Part shown: one piece after another, positions 1 through 8,135 of the stretch
Numbering within the stretch: the stretch's first letter is position 1
How the letters are laid out: the number at the start of each line of letters is the position of its first letter
Assembly (NCBI GenBank): GCA_964615375.1
Contig: CAZTOW010000045.1
Span: 16,800 to 80,799, forward strand
Length of the DNA stretch: 64,000 nucleotides
Reading direction: 5' to 3'
Source: CAZKWG01 sp964615375
Lineage (GTDB): Bacteria; Myxococcota_A; UBA796; CAZKWG01
Translations under genes and position numbers: made by a program
Notes under the pieces: generated by a model
The model's database searches: none
What the model was told of the DNA's origin: nothing
Seen by the model: the letters and a program-made list of their open reading frames with translations, nothing else

Positions 1-1
1 C

Positions 2-389
2 GCGGGTGGATTCGACGAGCGCGTTCGCGCCGCTGGCGGCGAAGACCCTGGCCTGTGCCTGGCGCTCAGAAGGTTGGGGTACCGATTCGAGCGCCAGGAC
101 GCTGCGGTTGTCCACCATCATTATCGAGAGGGTCTGTGGGAGTTTCTCCGGACCTTCTATCGCTATGGAAAGGGGTGTCGAATTGTCATGGATTCATGAG
201 CTTCAACCAATGCTGCCCACACCCTCACGCATCCTGGAGGACGTTCGCGGCTGCTGGCGCGATTATCGTGAGCTGACTGTGCCGGTTCCGATGAGGCTCT
301 TCTTCTGCACGCTGCGGGTGGGGCAGCGCTGCGCCTACTGGGCAGGCTGGACAGCTGGCCGCGCCACCCTTCGGAGGTTCACACCATGA
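2..389 (+). pseudogene. Glycosyltransferase family 2, C-terminal part, frameshifted
   Basis: The window opens inside this gene. From base 2 the frame reads a family 2 (GT-A fold) signature: GGFDER, then GGEDPGLCLALRRLGY (the acidic ED motif and the basic LRRxGY helix), then HHYREGLWEFLRTFYRYG, the usual C-terminal helix. That frame stops at TGA 197-199. The neighbouring frame continues at once with a credible tail (HELQPMLPTP onward) to a TGA at 387-389, so a one-base indel around 190-196 splits the gene. It may be a true mutation or a base-calling error. Family members transfer a sugar from a nucleotide sugar at the inner face of the membrane. The final TGA overlaps the ATG of the next ORF (ATGA), which suggests cotranscription. 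The family call rests on motifs only, because the N-terminus lies outside the window. Confidence 0.6.
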
Positions 390-817
390 TCTCACTCATC
401 GAGCAGCGGCGCCGGGACGGGAGCCTGCGCGCTTACCTCCTCGGTCGGGACTTCGATCTCGACTCGGAGCATCTGCTCCGCCGACACCTCGCGGCCCACA
501 GCCTGGAGCTGCTGCCGCGCTGGCCTTACCTCGTGGGTCTGGAGTGGCGCGCCTCGGACGGGAGCCAGGGGGACCTCGTGTTTGGTGACGGCGGCGAGAG
601 CTTCGCGGTCATTGAGGTGAAGCACCTGGGCGACCGCGACCGGACTCGGCGTCGTGGTGACGTTGAGGATCAGGCGTATCGGTTCGCACAGTGCTGGCGC
701 GGGCTACATCCAAGCAGCGTGGTCACGCCCCTGGTGTACACCTGCGACGAGCGGATACGCTCGGCCCCACCGCGTGCGCCGGCCGATCGCGGTCACGCTT
801 CGGCCACTCGTGGGTGA
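386..817 (+). CDS. Small PD-(D/E)XK nuclease-like protein, possibly truncated
   Basis: The 143-residue ORF has the spacing of a PD-(D/E)XK nuclease core: a short helix, then WRASDGSQGDLVF carrying an Asp, a loop, and IEVKH as the E-x-K motif on the next strand. This fold is found in restriction enzymes, Holliday-junction resolvases and many uncharacterised proteins. The start ATG overlaps the stop of the upstream glycosyltransferase frame. The last 15 or so residues (after CDERIRS) turn Arg/Ala/Pro-rich and look like out-of-frame sequence, so the true C-terminus may be lost to a frameshift just before the inverted repeat at 835. No substrate can be inferred, and the family assignment is by motif only. 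Confidence 0.5.
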   Translation: MISLIEQRRRDGSLRAYLLGRDFDLDSEHLLRRHLAAHSLELLPRWPYLVGLEWRASDGSQGDLVFGDGGESFAVIEVKHLGDRDRTRRRGDVEDQAYRFAQCWRGLHPSSVVTPLVYTCDERIRSAPPRAPADRGHASATRG

Positions 818-834
818 CCGACGCGCAAGGGAAT

Positions 835-1034
835 GAACCGCCAAGGCGCCATGGACGCCAGGGCCCGACGCGGCGAGAGGTTGTTCCAGGGCGGCGCCGC
901 CCCCCGCGCGTGGGAGCATGCAAGCATGCTGTCGCGAGGGGCGCGGTCGCCATCTGTCGCGCGCCGATCAGTCCGGGGCTGCATGGAGACCGCGTTGCGT
1001 CGGGCCTTGGCGTCCATGGCGAATTGGCGGTTTA
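835..1034. repeat. Inverted repeat built of CGCCAAG words (family B, copy 1)
   Basis: The left arm starts AACCGCCAAGGCGCCATGG at 836. The right arm, ending GAATTGGCGGTTTAA near 1035, is its near-complement over about 40 bases. The arms are separated by about 110 bases, which hold a GCATGCAAGCATGC palindrome. Related elements lie at 18920-18985 and 57724-57791. The element lies between genes and could fold as a long hairpin. Confidence 0.7.
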
Positions 1035-1113
1035 ACCTGGCTTATCGAAATGCGCGAACCTGTCGTGCATGCTCATGGAATGGGGGTTTGAGTAGGATCT
1101 CCACCACGACCCC

Positions 1114-1239
1114 AGCTCCCCCCTCCTCGACGCCGGAGTCCCCGACCTCACAGATCCCGACATGGGCCCCTCGGACATCGGCGCATTCGGCACCCTGGAC
1201 GACGACTGGGGGCCGCCGCTCCCCAGTGACCTCGAGTGA
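1114..1239 (+). pseudogene. Relic of a beta-helix protein C-terminus
   Basis: This short open stretch has no start codon and reads LLDAGVPDLTDPD followed by MGPSDIGAFGT, ending at TGA 1237-1239. The pattern D-P-D-x-x-x-x-D-x-G-A-F-G is the typical end of secreted right-handed beta-helix (choice-of-anchor type) proteins. Similar tails occur at 25903-25970 and 27835-27888 in this window. I take it as a decayed gene end. The rest of 1035-1343 shows nothing else I can name, apart from being the upstream region of the next gene. Confidence 0.4.
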
Positions 1240-1355
1240 CCCCGGCCCCGTTTCACCCCGCGAAACAGATTCGGTGAGGGGCCACGTCCAGCGCGCCGGC
1301 GTCGTGGATACCTTTTTTCCACCACACCCAACCCAACCCACCCTTGGAGCCGACC

Positions 1356-2804
1356 ATGATCTTGTCCCGCCCCCTCCGTCCACACGCGACCGCCGCGCTG
1401 CTCCTGGGGCTCATGCTCAGCAGCGAGGCCGCGCCGAGCGGGACCAAGGGCATTCAGCGGGCGCCCGCTGGGGGCGCGTCGACCAGCGCGAGCCCTCCGC
1501 TCGCCGTTCGCGCGGTGGTGGTCGGGATCGACGACTATCGCCACCTCCCGGCGGAGCAGGATCTCTCCACCTCGGAGGGGGACGCGCGCCTGATCGTCGA
1601 GGCGCTGAAGCAGACGGTGGATCCGGCGGACCTGGTGACCCTGCTGGGGAAGGAGGCGAGCGCGGAGGCGCTGGAGCGGCAGGTCCGCGGCGTGCTCCAG
1701 CGCGCGACGGAGCGGGAGGCGGTGGTGATCTACATGGGCACGCACGGGGCGCGGGTTGGGCAGCGCGGCTACCTGCTCGCCCAGGACAGCCAGCCCGAGG
1801 GTCGACTGCCGGCCACCGCGCTCTCCATCGAGGCGCTGGAGCGCGAGATCGAGAGCTCCAAGGCGCAGAGCGTGCTGCTCTTCCTGGACACGGTCCACGC
1901 GGAGCTGAAGGGGGCGGCGGGGGTCCGGTCGGGCCCGGAGGGCTCGGTGTCCGCGCTGCTGGGGGCCCTGGCCAGCGCGCGCGAGGGGGTGTTCGCGCTG
2001 CTCAGCGAGGATCTGGGCGCCTCGGACGCGGAGTGCCCCGGCCACGGCGCCTTCGCCTGCGCGCTGAGCCAGGCTCTGCTGGGCCGCGCTGATCTCAACG
2101 GGGACGCCAGCGTCACCTTCGGGGAGATGGCCCGCGCCCTGCCCAGCGCGCTGCGGGAGCGCGCGGCGCCCGAGGCCGAGATCGCCGCTTATGGCAGCTA
2201 TGACGCCGAGCTGGCCTTCCTCGCGCCCCCGGCGAGCGCACCCCTCACGAGCGCCACCGCCGCGCGCGTGTCCCCCGCCCGCTGGACGCGCCCGCCCGAC
2301 AGCCTGGACGTCTGTCTGTTCGCCAACGGCGCCCCCGTGTCTGCAGATCACGTCTTCCGTGACGGAGATCGGCTCCACCTCAGCCTCACGCTGCCGCGCA
2401 CCGGGCACCTCTACGTGATGAACATCGGCCCGGACGGTCAGGAGAACATGCTCTTCCCGCTGGAGGGCGAGGAGAACCGGGTCTCCGAGGGCGCCACCGT
2501 GCAGCTCCTGCCCGCGGACAGCCCGACGCCGATGGTGCTGACGCCGCCTGCGGGGGAGGAGCGTCTCTTCATCGTCTGGTCGGCCGAGGCCATGTCGGGC
2601 ACGCGCGCGGCCCTGGCCTTCGCCCGCGCCGAAGCCGGCCGCGGAGAGAGCCAGGTGGCCTGGAGCGACATGACCCGCACCAAGGGGATCACGCGCCTGG
2701 CGCCCGCGACGACGCCCGCGGCGACCCCCACGCGCTGCCAGAGCTACACCCCCCAGGGCGGCGCGGAGGCCTGGACGCTGGCGCTCGCGCTCCAGCACCG
2801 CTGA
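1356..2804 (+). CDS. Secreted caspase-like protein with DUF4384 domain, catalytic Cys missing
   Basis: The start is ATG 1356, with GGAG eight bases upstream; an in-frame TTG at 1344 is less likely. Residues 1-28 form a signal peptide. About residues 50-290 are a peptidase C14 (caspase-like) fold: VVVGIDDYRHLP, then YMGTHGARV with the catalytic His. The strand that normally reads DACHSG here reads FLDTVHAEL, so the catalytic Cys is gone. A DLNGDASVTFGEM loop resembles an EF-hand. The C-terminal third (CLFANGAPVSADHVFRDGD onward) is a DUF4384 domain, often found beside kinases and caspases. It is probably a non-catalytic, exported binding protein. Two Ser/Thr kinases follow on the same strand. 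A clear paralogue, further decayed, is encoded at 11660-13087. Confidence 0.8.
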   Translation: MILSRPLRPHATAALLLGLMLSSEAAPSGTKGIQRAPAGGASTSASPPLAVRAVVVGIDDYRHLPAEQDLSTSEGDARLIVEALKQTVDPADLVTLLGKEASAEALERQVRGVLQRATEREAVVIYMGTHGARVGQRGYLLAQDSQPEGRLPATALSIEALEREIESSKAQSVLLFLDTVHAELKGAAGVRSGPEGSVSALLGALASAREGVFALLSEDLGASDAECPGHGAFACALSQALLGRADLNGDASVTFGEMARALPSALRERAAPEAEIAAYGSYDAELAFLAPPASAPLTSATAARVSPARWTRPPDSLDVCLFANGAPVSADHVFRDGDRLHLSLTLPRTGHLYVMNIGPDGQENMLFPLEGEENRVSEGATVQLLPADSPTPMVLTPPAGEERLFIVWSAEAMSGTRAALAFARAEAGRGESQVAWSDMTRTKGITRLAPATTPAATPTRCQSYTPQGGAEAWTLALALQHR

Positions 2805-2825
2805 ACGTCGTGGGAGGTCGAGGCG

Positions 2826-4418
2826 ATGTTCCCTGAGCAGATCGGTCACTTCATCCTGCGACACGAGCTGGGGCGAGGGGCTTGCGGCGTGGTGTTCCAC
2901 GCGGTCGACCAGGACGATCCCACCTATCAGGTCGCCGTCAAGGTGCTTCACCCGAGCCTGGCGGGGGACGCGGGCTTCGTGGCGATGCTCCGACAGGAGC
3001 GGGACATGCTGGTGCGCCTGATCCACCCCGGCGTCGTCCAGTTCCGCGATCTGGTCCTCTGGCCGGGGGGCGCCGCGCTCATCCTGGAGGCGCTCGACGG
3101 GGAGAGCCTGGAGCGCCGGCTGGAGCAGGGACCGCTCGCGCTGGAGGAGGCGCTGTCCGTGCTGGGGCAGATCCTCGAGGCGCTGGCGCACGCGCATGAA
3201 CAACAACCCCCGGTCGTACATCGGGATCTCAAGCCGTCCAACCTTTTCCTGACCCGATCCGGGCGCGTCAAGGTCCTGGACTTCGGGCTGGCGCGCGCGC
3301 GCGAGGGCTCGACGGCGTCCCAGACCGGCGTGCTGGGCGCGGGGACCTGGAGCTACATGGCGCCCGAGGTGTGGGGAGGTCAGGCGGCCACGCCCGCGTC
3401 CGACGTTTACGCCGTCGGGCTCATCGGCTGGGAGCTGTTGACCGGGCGGCCCGCGTGCCCGGAGGGCAGCCTGCCGCTGCGCATGCGCTGGCACCGGGAG
3501 GGCGCGCTGGGTGATCTGCGCGCATCGCGGCCAGAGCTGCCAGCCTGGGTCGGGCCGACGCTCGAGGAGCTCTGCGCGCGGGATCTTGCGCGACGGCCGA
3601 AAGGAGCGCGCGCGGCGCTGAGCCTGCTGGAGCGCGCACGCCAGCGGGGGGACGCGGACCCACCCGCAGGGGACCCGCCCGGCCTCCGCTGGAGGTCTCG
3701 GTACGCGCTGCTCCCCGCGGGCTTCCTCGCTGTCGCGGCGCTGGCCTTGGTCCGTGGCTCTGGAGAAAGTGCAGAGACGGCGACCGAACGCCCGGTCGTC
3801 TCGGTGGAGGATGCGACGGACGAGACGCCCGCCCCAGTGGCGAACCCGGCGCTGACGACCGCGCCCACGCCTCCTCCGCGGACCAACACACCGGCCCTGG
3901 TCCCGATGGAGGCCGCCGCGCGCGCGTCCGTCTCGACCGTGTCTACCGCCAGCGCCGCGCGCGTGCCGCCCACACCCACGCAGGATCTCACCCGACGGCT
4001 CTCCGAAGAGGAAGAGAGGCTCGCCGCTCGTCTGGTAGACGGCGTGGTGGTCACCGGGCTGAGGCTCGACCCCGTCGCTGGCGACCCGGGCGCGCGGGAC
4101 CTCGTGCTGACGGGCGGCTGGAGCGCCTGGTTCTCTCTGCTCCAGGCCGCCGCCGAGGACCCCTCCCGCCAGGATGAGACGCAGCAGCAGCGCGCCGCCC
4201 TGGCCCGACTCTGCGCCGCCGCCGGAGAGGCCAGCCAGGGCTCCGAATGGCGCGGCCGGCGCGTCGTGCTGGAGGACGCGGGCGCCTGCGTCCGGACGAT
4301 GGAGGCCGCCCAGGCCCGCGAGGCGTCCCGTCGTCTGAGAGAGGCGAAGGTCGCGGACGATCGGCGACGTTGGACAGAGGCGGTGAGCTGGACCTTCGGC
4401 CAGCTCGATTCCTGCTGA
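2826..4418 (+). CDS. Membrane Ser/Thr protein kinase (PknB type)
   Basis: The 530-residue protein has a Hanks-type kinase domain at about 8-265: the glycine loop LGRGACGVVF, the invariant Lys in VAVKVL, the catalytic loop HRDLKPSN and the DFG motif in LDFGLA. One transmembrane helix follows (about 290-312, YALLPAGFLAVAALALV), so the kinase is cytoplasmic. The remaining 210 residues lie outside: a Pro/Thr/Ala-rich linker, then an unassigned domain. It begins 21 bases after the caspase-like gene and is followed after 9 bases by a second kinase, so the three probably form one operon. All catalytic motifs are intact. The signal read by the outer domain is unknown. Confidence 0.9.
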   Translation: MFPEQIGHFILRHELGRGACGVVFHAVDQDDPTYQVAVKVLHPSLAGDAGFVAMLRQERDMLVRLIHPGVVQFRDLVLWPGGAALILEALDGESLERRLEQGPLALEEALSVLGQILEALAHAHEQQPPVVHRDLKPSNLFLTRSGRVKVLDFGLARAREGSTASQTGVLGAGTWSYMAPEVWGGQAATPASDVYAVGLIGWELLTGRPACPEGSLPLRMRWHREGALGDLRASRPELPAWVGPTLEELCARDLARRPKGARAALSLLERARQRGDADPPAGDPPGLRWRSRYALLPAGFLAVAALALVRGSGESAETATERPVVSVEDATDETPAPVANPALTTAPTPPPRTNTPALVPMEAAARASVSTVSTASAARVPPTPTQDLTRRLSEEEERLAARLVDGVVVTGLRLDPVAGDPGARDLVLTGGWSAWFSLLQAAAEDPSRQDETQQQRAALARLCAAAGEASQGSEWRGRRVVLEDAGACVRTMEAAQAREASRRLREAKVADDRRRWTEAVSWTFGQLDSC

Positions 4419-4427
4419 GGAGCGAAC

Positions 4428-5639
4428 ATGAGCATGACGGGGAGACAGATCGGCCCCTGGGTGGTCGATGAGCCGATCGGCGCGGGCGGGATGGGCGCGG
4501 TCTTTCGCTGCCACCAGGCGCTCCAGCCGGAGCGACAGGGCGCGCTGAAGGTTCTGCGGGGCCTCGGCGAGCGCGAGCACCGCGAGCGCTTCCTCCGTGA
4601 GGCCTGGGTGCTGCAGAATCTGTCGCATCCAGCCATCGTGCGCCTCCTGGACGTCCTGTTGGATGAGGAGCCGCCCTGCCTGGTCATGGAGCGCGCCCCG
4701 GGCCGCACCCTGCGCGCGCTGATCCATGAGCGCGGCCCGCTCTCGGTGGAGGAGGTCGTCACGCTCGCCGAGCCCCTGGCCTCCGCCCTGGCCTACCTGC
4801 ACGCGCGCGGCGTCTACCACCGCGACCTGAAGCCGGCGAACATCCTCGTACATGCGCCCGAGGGTGACGCGCCCTGGGAGGTCCAGCTGGTGGACTTCGG
4901 CATCGCCCTGGAGGAGGGCCGGACCCGCCTCACGAGCCAGGGGTTCGCGCCTGGGACCGCGCTCTACGCGCCGCCAGAGTGGCTCTCCAGCGAGCACCCC
5001 GATCCTGCGCGTTGGGATCTGTTCTCGCTCGGGGCGCTGCTGTACGAGTCGCTGGTCGGGAGCCTGCCCTACGTCGGCGAGCCCAGCACGCCCGGCGAGG
5101 CCGCGATCCTGCGCGTCGTCGCGGAGAAGGAGCACCACCTCCCGCTCGACCCCGGCCCCCGCTGCCCGCCCTCTCTGCGCTCGCTGCTGCGCGCGCTCAC
5201 CAAGCTCGACCCGGCCGCGCGGCTCGGGGACGCGGCGGGCGCGCTGGCGGCGCTGGCGCTGGTGCGCGAGGAGCTGGCGGGGCGCGGCCCTCCGCTGTAC
5301 TGGCTGCGTTGCCTCAACGGAGAGCAACCAGACGCGCGCTACCCGCTTCGATATGGGCTGACCCGGATTGGCCGGGGCCCCTGCGCGGACGCGGGGGCCC
5401 GGGTGGACCTCCGTGAGCAGGAGCGCATGCAGCGCCTGAGCTGGGTGAGCCGGGACCACGCCGAGCTGCGCGTCGGGCCCTCGGGGCTGACCCTGGCGGA
5501 TCGCGGCAGCGTCAACGGGACCTATGTGGGCGATTCCCCCCTCGCGCCCGGCGAGGAGCGCGCGCTGCGCGTGGGCGCGACACTCCTGGTTGGCCGCCTC
5601 GAGCTGCAGATCGAGGCGCATGACCCCGAGGAAGGGTAA
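4428..5639 (+). CDS. Ser/Thr protein kinase with C-terminal FHA domain
   Basis: The start ATG 4428 follows GAGGAG at a good distance. The kinase domain spans about 8-270: IGAGGMGAVF, the Lys in GALKVL, HRDLKPANIL and DFGIA. A forkhead-associated (FHA) domain occupies about 305-400, with TRIGRGPC, SWVSRDHAEL and GSVNGTYVG, the residues that bind phosphothreonine. There is no transmembrane segment, so the enzyme is cytosolic. The arrangement suggests that it docks on a phosphorylated partner, plausibly the membrane kinase just upstream, and passes on or amplifies the signal (inference). It is the last gene of the 1356-5639 unit. The dispersed repeat A lies directly downstream. Confidence 0.9.
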   Translation: MSMTGRQIGPWVVDEPIGAGGMGAVFRCHQALQPERQGALKVLRGLGEREHRERFLREAWVLQNLSHPAIVRLLDVLLDEEPPCLVMERAPGRTLRALIHERGPLSVEEVVTLAEPLASALAYLHARGVYHRDLKPANILVHAPEGDAPWEVQLVDFGIALEEGRTRLTSQGFAPGTALYAPPEWLSSEHPDPARWDLFSLGALLYESLVGSLPYVGEPSTPGEAAILRVVAEKEHHLPLDPGPRCPPSLRSLLRALTKLDPAARLGDAAGALAALALVREELAGRGPPLYWLRCLNGEQPDARYPLRYGLTRIGRGPCADAGARVDLREQERMQRLSWVSRDHAELRVGPSGLTLADRGSVNGTYVGDSPLAPGEERALRVGATLLVGRLELQIEAHDPEEG

Positions 5640-5660
5640 CGCTCCGCGTGACGCTGGCTC

Positions 5661-5790
5661 CCTCGCCAAGACGCGACCTTCTGCCGCGCCTTGGCGCCTT
5701 CTTGCTGGTCGATAGCTCACAGTCGGGCGATTATAGGGGTTCGTGTATTGGTTGGCACGTCAACGCCCGACAGCTGTCGTTATCTCCCCG
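5661..5790. repeat. Dispersed repeat A, copy 1
   Basis: About 130 bases that recur at 7915-8041 and 36543-36671 in the same orientation. The shared core includes TTCTTGCTGGTCGATAGCTC and two internal inverted repeats: GCCAAG/CTTGGC near the left end, and CAGTCGGGCG with CGCCCGAC near the right. Each copy lies just 3' of a minus-strand gene; here the stop of the next gene is 6 bases away. I do not recognise a named family. Confidence 0.75.
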
Positions 5791-5795
5791 CCTGA

Positions 5796-6650
5796 CTATC
5801 TACCATACGTATAGTTATCATACACGAATCGATCGGAGGACAGGTTGACATCGCCAGTATGCTCGCGCGACCTGGATCCTCTGTATGCTACAATCTGAAC
5901 TCCGAGGTGCTGAACGAGCCAGTAGAGGCCATGCCAACGCTGGCTCATGGGTACCGAGACGGATGACTCGGTGCGCCCGATGGCTTCTACCCTCCGATCG
6001 CGCACGTTCCAGACCACATAACGCGCGTACATGATCAACTGGAGCCGAGCCTCGTTGCTCCTCTTGCGCTTCGTCGAGAGGGTAAGCGGACCGTAGGCCA
6101 CCTGAACCCCCATCTCGTTCTCGATGCGCTCATCTCGCGAAGCGGCAAGGACAACCTGATCGAGTATGATGATGTGCTCCGCCGAGGTAGGAGGAGCAGC
6201 GCCCCAGATGCCCGGGTCTGGCATGGGCCAGGCCTGCACGGTGAATCCACTCTGAGCGCCTATGGCAGCGCGATAGTTGACGAATGGATCGAGGTCGTTC
6301 CGGCATCGGGTACCATTTGATGCGAGCCTGTTGGCGATGACCGGCGAGATCACCTCACAGAGGTGCAGGACGGCCAGCTCCTCCGAGGTTGGACTCCCTG
6401 TCGGGCTGGTCCACCCGAAGATAGGTGCGATACTGGGAGACATCGCGAACGTGTTGCGTCGCACGACGATGTCGATCTTGTCCTCGTAGAGGTTCAAGCC
6501 ACCACTCACGAGGACGGCGTGTTCGATGTAGGACTTCTTGGACATGCATCCAAGTGACGATAGACACAACATCCCGACCAGGATGAGATTCGCCACATTC
6601 TTGATGGGGTTCGACCTGCCACGAGAGTTCGCGGATGCGGAGCTGCGCAT
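5796..6650 (-). CDS. Hypothetical lipoprotein upstream of a caspase
   Basis: The 284-residue protein has an N-terminal signal peptide and lipobox (LSSLGC, Cys near residue 35), so it is probably anchored to the envelope. I recognise no domain. The C-terminal half, with alternating charged and aromatic residues (QLIMYARYVVWNVRDR, then VQIVAYR), is consistent with beta strands. It starts 30 bases downstream of the end of the caspase gene at 6681-7838, on the same strand, so the caspase gene is probably transcribed first. Base composition is clearly less GC-rich than the flanking kinase and cytochrome genes. With the two A repeats on either side, this suggests that the two genes arrived together. 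Confidence 0.65.
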   Translation of the reverse strand: MRSSASANSRGRSNPIKNVANLILVGMLCLSSLGCMSKKSYIEHAVLVSGGLNLYEDKIDIVVRRNTFAMSPSIAPIFGWTSPTGSPTSEELAVLHLCEVISPVIANRLASNGTRCRNDLDPFVNYRAAIGAQSGFTVQAWPMPDPGIWGAAPPTSAEHIIILDQVVLAASRDERIENEMGVQVAYGPLTLSTKRKRSNEARLQLIMYARYVVWNVRDRRVEAIGRTESSVSVPMSQRWHGLYWLVQHLGVQIVAYRGSRSREHTGDVNLSSDRFVYDNYTYGR

Positions 6651-6680
6651 TTCTATCTCCTGAGTGGTGTGTAGTCTGCT

Positions 6681-7838
6681 CTATTTGTCGAGTGTGCAGG
6701 ACATCGCCCGCGCATCGCAGTGGATCGTCACGCTGTCGCGGGGGAGAACCTCAAGGGGGTAGCTGCCTAGAACTCCGCTTTCGAAGCGCGCCATGATCCG
6801 ATATGTCCCGGCGTGGACCTTCCCGAGCGCGATGGACCTTCCGCGGGCATCTACCATCCACACTTCCGCCCCACCGCTGACCGCAGACACAAACCCTGCG
6901 TCCTGGTCAGGTACGGCCTCCCCCTGCCGTATCCAGAAGGTGGGGCTGATGGCATCAAGCGTGAACACGAGGTCATGCGAGAAACGACCGAGCGTTTGCG
7001 GGCTCTGCCGTTGTTGTGTTCGACGCCACACCCAGGTGGGGATCCAGCTTTGAAGCTCGCCCAGCGTGACGCCTCCATCGCCGTTCTGGTCGGCTGCACC
7101 CTCCATGGCCTTAAGGAGCGCGCAGGTGTAGACCCCATGCCCTCCACAAGGTCCAACCTCCTCTTCACTGGACTGTGTGAAGCTCGAGGAGCTCTGGAAG
7201 AAGACCTGCTGCATCTCTGGCTCCCCATCACGCAGGGGGGGCAGCTCGCCTCCTGAGTAGAACGTCTGACCGACTGCGCCGGAGTGGCAGGCGTCGATCA
7301 GCGTGATCACCTCGCGAACCGAGCTCTCGCGGATTCGGTCCTCGATCTCCGCGAGAGGGAGAGAATTCTTGAGGACCTTTCCAGAGAAGTAGGAGTCTGA
7401 GAGGACCAGATCGCTGTGCTTCGTGTCCGCGTAGCCATGAGTCGAGGCGAACAGGATGACCCGCTCGGCGCTTGATGTGTCGGAGAGCGCCATGTCGAGA
7501 GCTTGTACTACCTGAGTGAGGGTAGCGTCAGCCCCGAGGAGCAGAACGCTGTCTCCCTCTGCTATCCTACACGGGCTCCCTGACAGGAGCACAGACATGA
7601 ACGACCGAGCGTCGTTCTCAGGGTAGTCAAGGTGGAAACGTGCTCCGATTCGTGGAAAGTCGTTCACGCCGATGGAGATGACGATGGTGCGGGGGCACTG
7701 CGTCTTCGGGGAGGCCGTGGCAGGGGACGCGACGAGATCGGGACGCGCGATGTCCTTTCTCGAGGGGGTCGGAGGTCTGGTCGGGATCGGCAGCCTGGGG
7801 AGCGCGACGCACGAGAGAAGGAGAAACACCTGAAGCAC
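6681..7838 (-). CDS. Caspase-family (peptidase C14) protein, catalytic dyad intact
   Basis: The 385-residue protein starts at GTG 7838, with GGGAG six bases upstream. It has a short hydrophobic N-terminus. The caspase fold spans about 45-290: TIVISIGVNDFPRIG, the His motif FASTHGYAD and the Cys motif LIDACHSGAVG, so the Cys-His dyad is complete. An EF-hand-like DQNGDGGVTLGEL loop follows, as in other caspases of this window. The last 90 residues resemble a small beta domain of PEGA type (GKVHAGTYRIMARFESG). Such proteins cleave after Arg/Lys or Asp in regulatory or suicidal roles, but the target here is unknown. It shares a lower-GC block and strand with the lipoprotein gene after it, and repeat A copy 2 lies upstream. 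Confidence 0.85.
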   Translation of the reverse strand: MLQVFLLLSCVALPRLPIPTRPPTPSRKDIARPDLVASPATASPKTQCPRTIVISIGVNDFPRIGARFHLDYPENDARSFMSVLLSGSPCRIAEGDSVLLLGADATLTQVVQALDMALSDTSSAERVILFASTHGYADTKHSDLVLSDSYFSGKVLKNSLPLAEIEDRIRESSVREVITLIDACHSGAVGQTFYSGGELPPLRDGEPEMQQVFFQSSSSFTQSSEEEVGPCGGHGVYTCALLKAMEGAADQNGDGGVTLGELQSWIPTWVWRRTQQRQSPQTLGRFSHDLVFTLDAISPTFWIRQGEAVPDQDAGFVSAVSGGAEVWMVDARGRSIALGKVHAGTYRIMARFESGVLGSYPLEVLPRDSVTIHCDARAMSCTLDK

Positions 7839-7914
7839 TGCACGCTCCCACGAAGCCTTGTGGAGACCTGACCACGAAGGTGCTATCTCGGGCGGGTCAC
7901 CTGGGCGACCCGGT

Positions 7915-8041
7915 CGGCAAGATGCGACCCCCGGTCGCGCCTTGGCGCATTCTTGCTGGTCGATAGCTCACAGTCGGGCGATTCTAGGGGTTCGTGTATT
8001 GATTGGCACGGCAACGCCCGACGGCTGTCGCTACCTCCCCG
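7915..8041. repeat. Dispersed repeat A, copy 2
   Basis: This is in the same orientation as copies 1 and 3, and reads TTCTTGCTGGTCGATAGCTC from 7950 and GGGGTTCGTGTATT near 7987. It lies between the start of the caspase gene and the 3' end of the cytochrome gene. It is followed directly by the palindrome at 8044. Confidence 0.75.
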
Positions 8042-8043
8042 TC

Positions 8044-8087
8044 ATCACGAGCGAAGCGCGGTTTTCTAACGCGCCCCCGCTCGTGAT
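8044..8087. repeat. Palindrome D, copy 1
   Basis: The arms ATCACGAGCG and CGCTCGTGAT enclose a second stem, GCGCGGTTTTCTAACGCGC. It would form a strong hairpin 49 bases after the stop of the minus-strand cytochrome gene, and could act as its terminator or as a REP-like element. Related copies are at 27789, 36673 and (one arm only) 48848. Confidence 0.6.
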
Positions 8088-8135
8088 GGCACCCTGTTTC
8101 GACGCGCGGTCGAGCACCACGTGCCGATCACGCCA

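Noticed and set aside
1032..5720. Very long minus-strand open frame (about 1560 codons) opposite the kinase operon
   Set aside because: It is antisense to genes with clear kinase, FHA and caspase motifs. Its composition is Arg/Gly/Ala/Leu-rich, without domains or a signal, as expected for the complementary frame of GC-rich genes. The same applies to long frames at 8121-10451, 20368-22509, 48731-50524 and 51721-54360.
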